Source: Megalobrama amblycephala (taxonomy: Eukaryota > Chordata > Actinopteri > Cypriniformes > Xenocyprididae). Taken from it: 64,000 bases of DNA. The stretch's first letter is position 1; each line of letters opens with the position of its first letter. The position numbers and the translations under genes were made by a program. Shown piece by piece: positions 36,783 to 47,500 of this stretch. The stretch is from assembly GCF_018812025.1 (NCBI RefSeq), contig NC_063049.1, forward strand, positions 19,770,651 to 19,834,650. Reading direction: 5' to 3'. The notes below the pieces were generated by a model. The model had not been told where the DNA came from and ran no database searches. It saw only the letters and a program-made list of their open reading frames with translations.

Positions 36783-38104
36783 TTGATTTTTCTGTGGCTT
36801 CATTTGGACCTTTTCAGTGATGGAGCAAAAATAGACAAATTAACTGGTAATACTGTGTCTAAAATCTAGGTTAATCACCATTAACTTATTGCATTAACTG
36901 TTGTATAAAAGTAACCTCACACGCAATCGTGTTGTTTGAATTGTAGCATGTGCTGATTGTTTTGTCAGTGGAGGGTGTTTGATGAATATTTATTACATGT
37001 TTTCCACAGTGGGACTGAAACACAAGTTCTCAGTACTCAGGCCAGGCTTCACCTACTCAGCTTCCTTAAACACACTGTTGATTTTTCCATCATCGATTTC
37101 TGGATAATTCCACATAATTACTTTTATCTAAGCAGTCCTGATACCAGGACACTTTCCAGCTGGGACTTTCCTCCCTGGGGCGATGGGGTCAAGTTTTCTG
37201 AGTGCTTATTTTTTTTCCACAATTAATTAAATGCAATTAAATACTTGGAGTGCTCATGAGAGAAAAGTGTGTTAGAGAAGCTCCCAACACACACAAGCTC
37301 AAACCTCACTCTCTTTCACACACACACACACACCCCGTATGGGGGCTCTCTCACACTAGGGTCACGCTCAATCATAGCGCATTTCCGCTTAATCCAGCCA
37401 ACCACTTGTACTGCAGTCATTTATGCTAAGCTCAGTTATTAGCTGACTGAATGGACAACGAGCGAGCGCGAATCACCGCTTAGCAATTATGATTGCTCTT
37501 TCAAATGAAGCATAATGATAGACATGATTCAACAGATCTCCCTGAAGTTGCCATGTCAATGCCGATGGAGTTAATTTTTCATTTATGAATGCAGGATTCG
37601 TTTCATTAATACGTGACAGTATCGTTAGAGAAATCAAACTGCTCACACATTGCCATTCCGAGAGTTGCTCGCATGAAAAAAAAAAAAAACCTTTAGTGAA
37701 AATCTATCATAAAGCTTTATGTTATAGAGTTGCAAAAGCATTTTTATCTCTGCAGCTGTCAAGAGCAATTGGACCAAAATGAAGGCCATTAGCAGAACAA
37801 GCAGAGCGGGAAAGCCTGAGTCATACTGTTGATTTTCTGATACTGCAAATCTGCACCTGTCACTTGTACCTGCTTCCATCACACATTACCACAAAACACA
37901 TCCACAAGCTTATCTGAGACTGTTTAGATCAGAGTGCTTTTGTGAAAGAGAAATAGATAGGGAGTTTAGTAAAAAGTACCCTTAAAGGATTTAGTTCTAT
38001 ATGGAGTAAAGTATATTTTAAAGCATTGAACATTTTTTGGTTTCCTTGTCATTTTGATGTTTTTCAACTATGTACTTTAAGTGATGAATATGAAATACCT
38101 GACC
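36783..38104. other. unique-looking intergenic stretch
   Basis: No gene or transposon recognised. A short CA repeat lies near 37319-37333. The segment 37370-37590 has balanced composition with several TAAT-type and TTATGCTAA-like strings and is a candidate conserved non-coding element (unproven). Confidence 0.35.
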
Positions 38105-38307
38105 ATAAAGGGATAGTTCATTCAAAACATGACTTTGCTTCTTCTGTGGAACATTTTAACAGTTAAAAAAATTAAAGTATTCCAAGGACACAAACAAAAT
38201 CCTTCAAATATCTTCTTTTGTGTTTGGCAGAAAAAAGTCACAGTTTTGGAATGATGAGTGAGTAAATAATGACAGAATTTAAATTTTTGGATGCACTAAC
38301 ACTTTAA
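38105..38307. mobile_element. short TTAA-type MITE, decayed
   Basis: AAAGGGATAGTTCATTCAAAA at the left and TTTTGGATGCACTAACACTTTAA at the right resemble the family ends at 34813. The left TTAA has become ATAA. About 200 bp. Confidence 0.6.
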
Positions 38308-39164
38308 CATGTGTTGTTTTTTGTTAGGAATGCAACGGATGCTGTACGAGTCATTCATGTAGAACACCTGATGACAGCTGTTCTCTTGAGGGAATGCTGA
38401 GACCTCTCCATGACCTGGATATCAATATGTCCCTTACACAGTCAGGTACCATTGCTCCACAGTAACATTGTTTATAACAAGATATTTGCAGTCAGAAGCA
38501 TCACTCCTGTTCAAACTGAAGGGGCCCCATGTGACCCACTCAGAGTTGATACCAAGTGTATGATGTATCTTTGATATTTAAGTTGCATTTGCACAATAAC
38601 CAAACAATTTACCGCTAGACTAACTCATCTTAATGTGTACTCACACTCACCATTGATTGGCCAATATTCAAGGGCAAAATCTAGTAACTTCAATCGGAAT
38701 TCACACAATTGCATGATAGGTTTCTACACGTGGATTTTGCTACATGCTCAAGTTGGTCATATGAATTCACGGCGTTAGCCAACAGAAAGCTGCTTGGTAT
38801 GAAGGTGATTTCTGTATTAGCTATGTTTCATATATCACTACACCACAGACAATTGACAACCCTGTCGAAAAAAAACAGCATATGCTGATTAGGTATGTTT
38901 TGAAGAATGGCAGCTGGTTTGAGCTGCTTTATGCTGGTTCTGAGCTGGAGCTAGTTGCTTAGGACCAGCTTAGGACCAGCACTGGACCAGCTTAAAGGGG
39001 TCATATAATGCCACTTTTACAAGATGTAAAATAAGTCTCTGATGTCCCCAAAGTGTGAATGTGAAGTTTTAGCTCAAAATACCCTACAGATCTTTTTTTA
39101 TAGCATGTTAAATTTGTCACTTTTTGAAGGTGAGCAAAAACGCTCCATTTTTGTGTGTGTCCCT

Positions 39165-40829
39165 TTAAGCCCTCTTCAGTCATTTTTGACCGAAAAATTG
39201 TATATTTTGAAATGTTAAAATTCGTAGCTTTATTGGAATGAGATGACACTTGGTGACTTTTGTCACATTAGCAATATGAACACACAAAAAAATCAATGAC
39301 ATGATTCGCACATGTTAAAGGGTCAAAAAAAAAGAGAAAAAATGTCACACTTACCTTCTTTGCGGTCAAAACAGGAAATGAATGGGAAATATGAAAAAAT
39401 ACGAAAACTCAGAGAATCTTTTGTTGGTACAAACTACAAATCAGCCACTGTGCAGAAAAAAGTGCACAGCAATGAAGGGGTGACACTCCTAAATGCCAAG
39501 AGTGCTAAATAGACACACCCAAACCCCCCCTCCCCCCACACACATATATATGAATTAGCACGACTATAAGACAGAGCAAGTTTATTAATGTGTGAAATAA
39601 AATCAATAATTCAGCCACAAAGCAGTAAAAAAAATGAACAGCAAGAAAGAGGTTACATTCAAAAACATTGAGAGTACAAAACAGAAACACACACTCACTT
39701 ACACACATTCACAGACACACACAACACACCATTATACACACACAAATGAACCAGTGTGGCTGTAACAATATGGTCAAATTGAGCCAAAACTCAAATAAGA
39801 GGTTGAAATCAGATTTATTAAGCTGTAAAAAAACATACCTGTTCATTTTTGTTATATTTTTTATTGAATTGATGTTGTGTAACAAAATGACCTCCTCTGT
39901 GTTCAGGTTTGACAGTAGTAAAATTAATGCAAAAACTGACACTTCAAATCAACATTTCAAACCAAAAAATCTAAAAAAAAGTAGTCTTTGAGAATGTCTA
40001 AGTATAAATCAAAATCCAAAACTTATTAAAAATAAGTATTTGTGTCTAAAAACCACTAGAGAATTTATAAGCCACTTTATATAGAACTATATAGGAATCT
40101 AGTGGTTACACCATGGCATTACATAGGTTTTTCTTTTTTTACCCCCACCAGATGGCACTAATCTACCTTCAAAAAAAAAAGGTCTATATTTTAACATGGA
40201 ATACTACGTAAGAGGATTAGGGCCAAGAAATAATAAAACAATAAAACCATCTCAAGATTAAAGTTGTTAAATTTCGAGAAAAAACTCGTTAAATTTCGAG
40301 AAAAAGGTCAAGATAAAATCAACATTTTATCTCGACTTTTTTCTTGAAATTTAACACGTTTTTTCTCATAATTTAATGAGTTTATTCTCAACATTTTATC
40401 GCGACTTTTTTCTCGAAATTTAACACGTTTTTTTCTCATAATTTAACGAGTTTATTCTCAACATTTTATTTCGATTTTTTTCTCGAAATTTAACAACTTT
40501 AATCTCGAGATGGTTTTAATTTTTTATTATTGCTTGGCCCTAATCCTCTTCCGTAGAATACTGCTTTAATTGAAAAATAATGAAAAATATATATTAGGAA
40601 AAAAATTTGTATTATTTTCAAATGGGAAAAGTAGCTAATAAAAATTTTATAAATATTGCATAGTATCATCAAATACCCTCAAAATTGTATAATCAAAAAA
40701 TGTTATTGAACAAAAATATATTACATTGGTTTTCCTGAAAAACAAAAAAGTTACATTTCAAGGCTTCGGTCACTTTTGACCGTAAAGAAGGCAAGTGTGA
40801 CACCTAAACGAAGAGGGCCAGAGGGTTAA
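39165..40829. mobile_element. TTAA element, family D (third level)
   Basis: It inserts exactly at a TTAA: left CCCTTTAAGCCCTCTTCAG, right GAGGGTTAAATGC. The related copy at 45.5 kb reads CCCTTTAAATGC on the minus strand with no insertion, giving the empty site. TTTTGACCG motifs lie just inside each end. It contains short-repeat rich sequence and the 40205-40555 element. Confidence 0.85.
40205..40555. mobile_element. fold-back MITE with 6-bp duplication (fourth level)
   Basis: The inverted ends are TACGTAAGAGGATTAGGGCC and, on the other strand, TACGGAAGAGGATTAGGGCC. GAATAC flanks both sides (40199-40204 and 40556-40561). Inside are repeats of AATTTCGAGAAAAA, TCATAATTTAA and TTCTCAACATTTTAT. 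351 bp, strongly self-complementary. Confidence 0.85.
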
Positions 40830-41590
40830 ATGCAAATGAGCTGCTGCTCTCAAGAAGAGGGCGGAGTTTCAAGACCTCATGTTAGCAGCGCTGATTACCT
40901 CACACAGACTCACTTAAAATGTTAGAAACTATTCAGCCTTTTATGTTCAAACCGGAGTTGGACAAAGATGGAGAGACTCAAGAAGAAGTGACAATGTGTA
41001 GAATAAAACGTTTCTGAATGGTTAGTTGATGAATTTATATAGCTGATGGAGTTAACTATCTTAAAGTCATTGATTATCATATTCTGTCATATAAATCTAT
41101 AAATCGCTCATGTGGGAACTATTGTAAAATGCCTACAGATCTAGACAACATATGCTGCATGAAGATAGAACAGGTATAGTTTAGTTGAATTATGGTTATA
41201 ACTTGTCATGTTGTCATTTGGTTTTATGACATGCTATTGCATTTGTGTTACATACTGTAATACAATAACATGGCCTCACTCCTTTGTTGCATGTTCTCGG
41301 GGGCAGGGTTTATGTAAATTTTAGGGTTAGTGATGTCACCAACCCAGGAAGAAGCTTGTTGTAGTCCCTACCGCCGTTTGTTGTAGTCCTTAAACAGAGA
41401 ATTCTTTAAAAGAAAATATCACCCTTTGCTTTGAACTTTGAGCGTCCTAATTTTTCAGATGTTGTTTATGCTCTAACAGCAACATAACACACTAACTAAA
41501 GTTAAAAAAGTGAAATCATAATCAACCACCCCTTTAAACCAGCTCAAACCAGCTGCCATGCTTCAAAACATACCGAATCAGTATATGAAA

Positions 41591-43415
41591 TTTTTGCCTT
41601 CAAAATTTTACTACTAAATGTGTGGTCAAATTTGCTGTCACTCTGCAAAATTTTGCTGCCGAGTTCTAGTTATTTTAATAGGAATCTGCGTGATTGGGAG
41701 TATCCATTAGGGTGAAAAAGTTCCCTACGCAGATTTTACTCATTTTCAGACTAGTTTTAGAACAGACCTTTTCTGCCAGTGAAATTTCATCAATGTGATC
41801 ATACCTTTTTGCTTACATTAAGAATATTATACTGTTTTTGTTTTTCTTGTCAAGGACTGTCACTGGTGCCCCAATGCATAATGCCCTTGTACTTGCAGTC
41901 TATATGAATTTCACTTTATGTGGTGCTTGTAATTTTCATCATATTATAATACGTGATTTACAGGCAGCGAGAGCCTATTTCCGATATAAGACAATAAAGA
42001 AAATAGCTGTCAATGCGTAGGAATGTCTCCATTATGTTGAATTGGCCCTATTAGAGAACATTAAGCATATTCGGTCCTCTCTGAGCCTGCATTTATGACA
42101 CGCATTCAGCCACTTCCAGTCTGGCTGAGCCTGTTTTGCAGGGGAAGGAGATAACAGCCAATCCCCAGTTAATAGCTACCTCTTGCCCTTTCCCTCATCA
42201 TACAGTGGTGAACAACGCTTGATCTTGGTCCACTGAGTGAATACAATGAAGCACTGAGAAGCAGTATTTATTTATTTATTTATTTTTTTGCATTGCACTT
42301 GCGAGGGCAAAGTTTAATTAAATAATGTATTTTTTGTGAAGCAAAGACATTCTGTTCTGGCATGCTTAGGACAACGATGGGAAAAATACTGGGGAGAAAT
42401 TTGCATGTAGTGGTTCTCTAAAAGAGCATAGCATGTTATTCACAGTGGCTCATTTAACATGGCCGATTGACTTGCACTTCACCAAGGCAACAGTGGTTTT
42501 CATTTCGCCTGCATGATGTTTTTTAATACAAAAGCAGTGCATTCTGAGAGCGTTACTTTAAGCATATTGCAATTTCACCACAAAGTCGAGTAACTGATAC
42601 CTACTGCACTTAATTACTCTCAATTATGAGAACTTCAAATGACAGGACATCACATTGGTATAATTGCCGTTTAAGTAATTATCCTCATATACAGTTATTT
42701 TTGGTAGTCTTGTCAAAAAATATAGCTGCATTTCTCGAGTTACTATGTGCATAAGCACATATCTACCATGTGTTATTCTTTTCATTGTATTTTCTCATTT
42801 TACATAAACTATCAGTGGTTAACGTGAATGTATTTTTAAACAGCTTTCAAACTTTGTTAAATTATGCTACATGATTTCAGCCAGAGAAAAATGCTGTTTA
42901 ACAGCCCTTGAACATTCTTAAGAGTTACTGCCAAAGCCAATCAATGGCACATTTGTAAATTAAGCATAGTATTACTTAAGGCAACACTATTTTAAGAATG
43001 CTCGCATATTTTCCCCCACAGTTGGAGAATATTTTGGCATTTAATTAAAGATGGCCTAAAGTACTGTTAGGACCAATACCAAGTGACAACAGGTTATTAA
43101 TGTGAAAAACTAAAATGACCTTAATTGTGTAAATTGTCGGTGATCTGAAAATGACTAGAGTGAACTTCTGTGCATGTTCCTCATGAAAAGGTGTAAGAGG
43201 AAGTTCTTTCAGATAAACTTACTCAGAGGGGAAATTAAATGGAGCATTTTAGTGAAATATTTTTTGACAATAACAATAAATAAAAAAGCATATAGAAATT
43301 AATTCTAGAATATGAAAATTAATTCTAAATGTGAAACGTTCTCAACACAATACTCAGTACTGCCCAGAGGTTTGGTGTTCGGTCAAGAACAATATGAATA
43401 TGTAGGCCAGTACAT
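41591..43415. other. unique-looking intergenic stretch
   Basis: No gene or complete transposon recognised. A TTTA repeat lies at about 42266-42288. The part around 41990-42230 has mixed composition and could be conserved regulatory sequence, not proven. Confidence 0.35.
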
Positions 43416-43419
43416 GACG

Positions 43420-43690
43420 CAGTGGATTCGTTTTGTTTTTGAAGAGAATGTGCCCCCACATACCTAAATTTGTTTATGTCTGCGCAAATCATTTTACACA
43501 AGACTGCTTTGTAAACGAGAATCAATACAAAGGAACAATAGAAAATAAGTTTTTGCTAAAAAGTTGTTACTCAAGGATGGATCAGTACCAACTGTTCATG
43601 ATCCAGCTTATAGTCTCCAGAGCGATACTGGTTATGGCAGTAATGAAAGGGAGAGCGCACTCACTTTATTACATTTCATCGAGGTTGTTT
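43420..43690 (+). pseudogene. decayed THAP-domain coding fragment
   Basis: Three consecutive pieces together resemble the C-terminal half of a THAP zinc-binding domain. QWIRFVFEENVPP (from 43420) is in one frame. HIPKFVYVCANHFTQDCF (from about 43457) is in the next, with the C-x2-H-F signature. LLKDGSVPTVHDP (from about 43567) is back in the first frame and corresponds to the AVPTIF box. The spacing between CxxH and that box is as in known THAP domains. The N-terminal C-x2-C half is not visible. Two frame changes with opposite effect break it: one near a five-C run at about 43450 and one near 43560. THAP domains occur in cellular regulators and in P-element- and Kolobok-type transposases. Which source this came from cannot be told from the fragment alone. 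Confidence 0.6.
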
Positions 43691-43837
43691 TACCAGTTTA
43701 CCAGTTTATTAAACACCCTTGGAAAAGGCATAAGGTCGGTATATATTTGTTTACTGTTAGTTACGACGAGTGTTTTTGTGTAATTCGCTGAGTATGTTGA
43801 TGATAATGCAAGGGAGAGAGAGTTTATGGATGAGACT

Positions 43838-45341
43838 TTAAAGGGGCTCTATGTAATAATGACACCCAGTGTTCAAAATATTGTTTGGCCCGCCCCCTCG
43901 TTCAAAGACGCGGGTTGCCAGCTTTTACAGCATATGGTTGCCAGCAACAATAGGGAGCGCAATTGACAATGAAAGCTGAGGAGACTTAAACATTGTAAGC
44001 TGTAAGCTTAAACACTGTAAGACTTAAACACTGTGAATTATCTGTTTTGATATGCTGTTGTTCATAGAGATATTTAGATGGATTCAGAGGCTTTTTAGTA
44101 GAGATGCACCAATTGCAATTTTCTTGGCCGATTCCGATTTTTTGTTGGTGTGATCGGCCGATCCCTATTTTTTGCCGATTCCGATTTTCTTTCTAAGAAT
44201 TATAAATGACAACATATACAAACAAAAATCTACTTTTCTTCAATGCAGAGTTTTATTTTCATTAAAAAAAACAAGTCTATGGGTTTTTTTATGAATGGGT
44301 TTTTGCTAAATCGCCTGAAATAAGGTCTGTGGTTAACAAAGCCTCTAAATACTTTCACGTTTTGATCTATGACATAAAATACACCGGTTATAACCCACTT
44401 GTGATTTTTTTAAACTTTTACTGTGTCTTAAAATCGGCGGTTGCTAACAAATTGCTAAAAGGGACTACTTCCTTTGGCGGGGACTTTAGACGTCATCATG
44501 ACAAACAGGACATTTGGACAGCATTTCTCATGAAAAAGTGTGGATAAGTATTCATAACAGCACAGATCATAATCAGTGAGCATGTTTTTAAATAGAGTTG
44601 TTTTCTAAATAAAGTTTGAGGACGCTTGGTGGTGACGACGTTGATCCGCGACCATGGTGTGCTGTAGTCCGTTTATAGCCTGCTGTTAGCCTTTTATATC
44701 TGACGACTTTATTTAAGCTTCAAAATCTATAAATGTTGTGTTAACTTGTAAAGATTATCTTGATAGACCAAACGTGTAAGTGTCATAACCCTTTGTAAAA
44801 CACAGAGCTTATTTTCTGCGATCTTCCAAAAGTCTATGGGAAAAATGCATAGGCTTTCAACCGAGGGAACCCGTGCGCCGCTAACTTCTGGGTTGGCCTA
44901 AAAAAACGCATCATCCCTGGGGCACTCTATACAAGCACTACTTACTGGAGCGAATGAGACGAGAGAGAGAGGAGGTGGGTGTGTGTCACTTCACCGTGAC
45001 AGAGAAGCGAGCGGGAACGCGCAGCTGACGTTATTGCCTGATTCTCTGACCCAGTTCGTTTGCTGGTTTGCATGGTTGTAATACGCGGTGTTTTCCGCCA
45101 ACTGGCAACCTGTGATGTCGAAATACTATTGGATAAACTGCAGCACGAGGTTTCGCACAGACCAAAACAAAAAAAGACATTCCGACACTGAACGCACATT
45201 TTCAAAGTAGAATATCTGGCTGTAGCATTGTTTTTCTGAGAAACAAGTAGGTGAACTTGGCATGTTTCCTAAATATATGTAAACATATTGGGGTATTTTT
45301 ATGCTTTATTAAAGTAAAAATCTTACATAGAGCCCCTTTAA
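43838..45341. mobile_element. TTAA element, about 1.5 kb
   Basis: TTAAAGGGGCTCTATGTAA at the left and TTACATAGAGCCCCTTTAA at the right are near-perfect inverted ends with TTAA on both sides (43838-43841 and 45338-45341). A segment from about 44098 (AGAGATGCACCAATTGC, repeated CCGATTCCGATTTT) looks like a decayed hAT-type insertion. No transposase frame. Confidence 0.85.
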
Positions 45342-45344
45342 TGC

Positions 45345-45727
45345 ACATTTCTTGTACTGTGTTTTATTCAGCTCTTACTGTGATTTTCTGGAGTAAAAAC
45401 AGACGCTTCATCTTTTGTGTGATGTACAATAAACTTCATAAAACTCATCAGTAATGTTTTGGCCATCATTCGGACGGAATCTGTTTGTTTGATGCATGAT
45501 GCTCCGACCTCTTCTTGAAAGGGGTCGGGAGCAGCAGCTCATTTGCATTTAAAGGGACACACAAAAACGGCGTGTTTATGCTCACCCCCAAAAAGTGACA
45601 ATTTTAACATGCTAACATCATTTTAACATTTGTGGGTTATTTTGAGCTAAAACTTCACAAACACACACTAGGGACATCAGAGGCTTATTTTACATCTTGT
45701 AAAAAGGGGCATAATAGGTGCTTTTAA
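45345..45727 (-). mobile_element. family C fragment (carries the empty site)
   Basis: Read on the minus strand from the TTAA at 45727 it matches the left part of the family C element at 38992: ACATCTTG-type sequence, GATGTCCCTAGTGTG and TTTTAGCTCAAAATA. It then reads CCCTTTAAATGCAAATGAGC with no insertion at the TTAA (45549-45552). The other end is not found; the 1.5-kb TTAA element adjoins it directly. Confidence 0.7.
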
Positions 45728-47030
45728 AGTCCAGCTAATAGATAACTGTTTTTAATAGCAATTAAATTTGTTTTTCAGGAAACATTTGACTCTGTTATTA
45801 AACTGCTTCACTCAATGACAAGAAACTGTGAAACTGTGAAATTTTTACAGACAGAGGCACTGCTACATGAGTTAAGTAGATGAATGAATGATATAAACTA
45901 ACAAATGCTATATCTGGGCTGAGCATGCTGCTTGTATTCTGCTGGTACAATATAATATAATAATCTGCATTCCTAATGATAATCTTTTTTTTTTTTTAGA
46001 CACATAAAGACACAGAACATTAACAATCTGATGTAAACATTAACTATTAAAGTAATTATGTAAAAATGATATTTGTTCAAAATATTGGGGTCAGTGAGAT
46101 TTTATTTTAAAATAAATTAAATCTGAAGACTTATTGCTACTTTTATTCAGCAAAGCATTAAGTGATAGTAAAGACTTTTATATTGTTCTATTTCAAATAA
46201 ATCAAATAAATAAATCTTTTAAACTTTTATCACAAAAATATAAAGCAGCACTTTTTAAATGTTTATAATAGAAATGTTTCTTGAACACTAAATCAGCATA
46301 TTAAAATGGTTTCTGATGGCCAACATGACACTGAAGATTGTATTTCAAAGTATTAGTGTTTTACTGTTTATTTTTAAAAGCAAATTATGCAAATAAAAAA
46401 TCTTACCAAACGTTTCGAACAATATACACATGCAATACAATACTGCAATCTTATAGGTTGAGGCCTTTCTATTGAAATTACTAGCCCCTGACCCCTATTT
46501 TGACAGAAATCATCTCAGTACCAGTGCAGTGCATTTAGATCAATGACAGCAGGATCAATAAAGTGATCTAAGGGGACAGTCATTGGGGCCAGTATGAAGA
46601 TAGCCTGTGTCATGAGAGCAACTAGGCAATTCATAGCCATCACAAACCATTCAGGGTGTTAAGATCCTGTGACCTCCTTCCCCTCACAGGGGAGATGTCT
46701 ACAGCTCTCTGATGTGACTGAAACAGCACAATACATTCCCTGCTACATGCAGTATGCAAAAAGAAATCATAATACAGTAGGCAGGTGATACCTGGATGAT
46801 GCACGTCATCTGAGGCACTTAATCAGTGCCAGTGGGCCAAAGATCACACCGGACAATGCCAACATGGCAGATGTAGAACATATACCACACACCTATAGTA
46901 TGTATGTACTTCAAAAATGGTTCAGATGTAAGATCTACATCAAATTCAGTTCATATAAAGGGATTCAGATACAGCAATAGTTACTAACAGTTTGAACTAC
47001 TAAATAAAAACTGATTTAAAGTTAAAAACC
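45728..47030. other. non-coding stretch, no gene recognised
   Basis: AT-rich sequence with no repeat ends or coding signal that I recognise. Confidence 0.4.
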
Positions 47031-47033
47031 TAC

Positions 47034-47500
47034 ACTGTAAAAAGTAATACGCTATATCTACTCTATAAAATTTTGGCAACAGATTACAAGCAATATTATT
47101 AATTAAATTCACCAAATAGAATTGTGTTAGAATTAATCGAATCAATTCCTTAAATGTCAACCATTTAAAATGAGTAAAATTTAAGTAAAATTTAAACAAA
47201 AATATCTGAATAACAGAAAGATGTCAAAGATGAATTTAGATGTTGATTCTATTGAAAATATTTGGTCGCCATTATGGTGATCAGTGTTTCATTTAGTTGG
47301 GCAGTGTGACTCTTTGTTTTTTATGTCAGTTTGTCATTTTTGTAATGGTGTTTGCTAATTTTACACATTTTAAATGGTTGACTTTTAAGGAACTAGTTTG
47401 ATTAATTCTAACTCAGTTCTTATGTTGAATTTAAATAATAATATTGCTTGTAATCTGTTGCCACAATTTGTTTTTTTGAACATATTACGTTTTACAGTGT
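47034..47500. mobile_element. fold-back element with CACTGTAAAA ends
   Basis: ACACTGTAAAAAGTAATACG at the left pairs with CATATTACGTTTTACAGTGT at the right. The pairing continues inward through GCAACAGATTACAAGCAATA / TATTGCTTGTAATCTGTTGC and CTTAAATGTCAACCATTTAAA / its complement. The arms are about 140 nt. The target duplication is not resolved. Confidence 0.8.

Larger units (their letters stand above)
38992..41537 (+). mobile_element. TTAA element, family C (second level)
   Basis: TTAAAGGGGTCATATAATGCC at the left and AACCACCCCTTTAA at the right, with TTAA at both ends. Its left part (TGTAAAATAAGTCTCTGATG, TTTTAGCTCAAAATACCC) matches, inverted, the fragment at 45349-45727. After removing the nested insertion it would be about 0.9 kb. 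Confidence 0.75.
38877..41590. mobile_element. outer palindromic element of a four-level nest
   Basis: CATATGCTGATTAGGTATGT, then TTTTGAAGAATGGCAGCTGG, at 38879-38928 is inverted at about 41541-41590 (CCAGCTGCCATGCTTCAAAA, CATACCGAATCAGTATATG). Between the left arm and the insertion lie repeats of GGACCAGCTTA. It is interrupted by the element at 38992-41537. Confidence 0.7.

Noticed and set aside
36467..36820. 117-codon plus-strand frame
   Set aside because: It overlaps the partial transposon copy at 36593-36782, so the frame is chance within a repeat.
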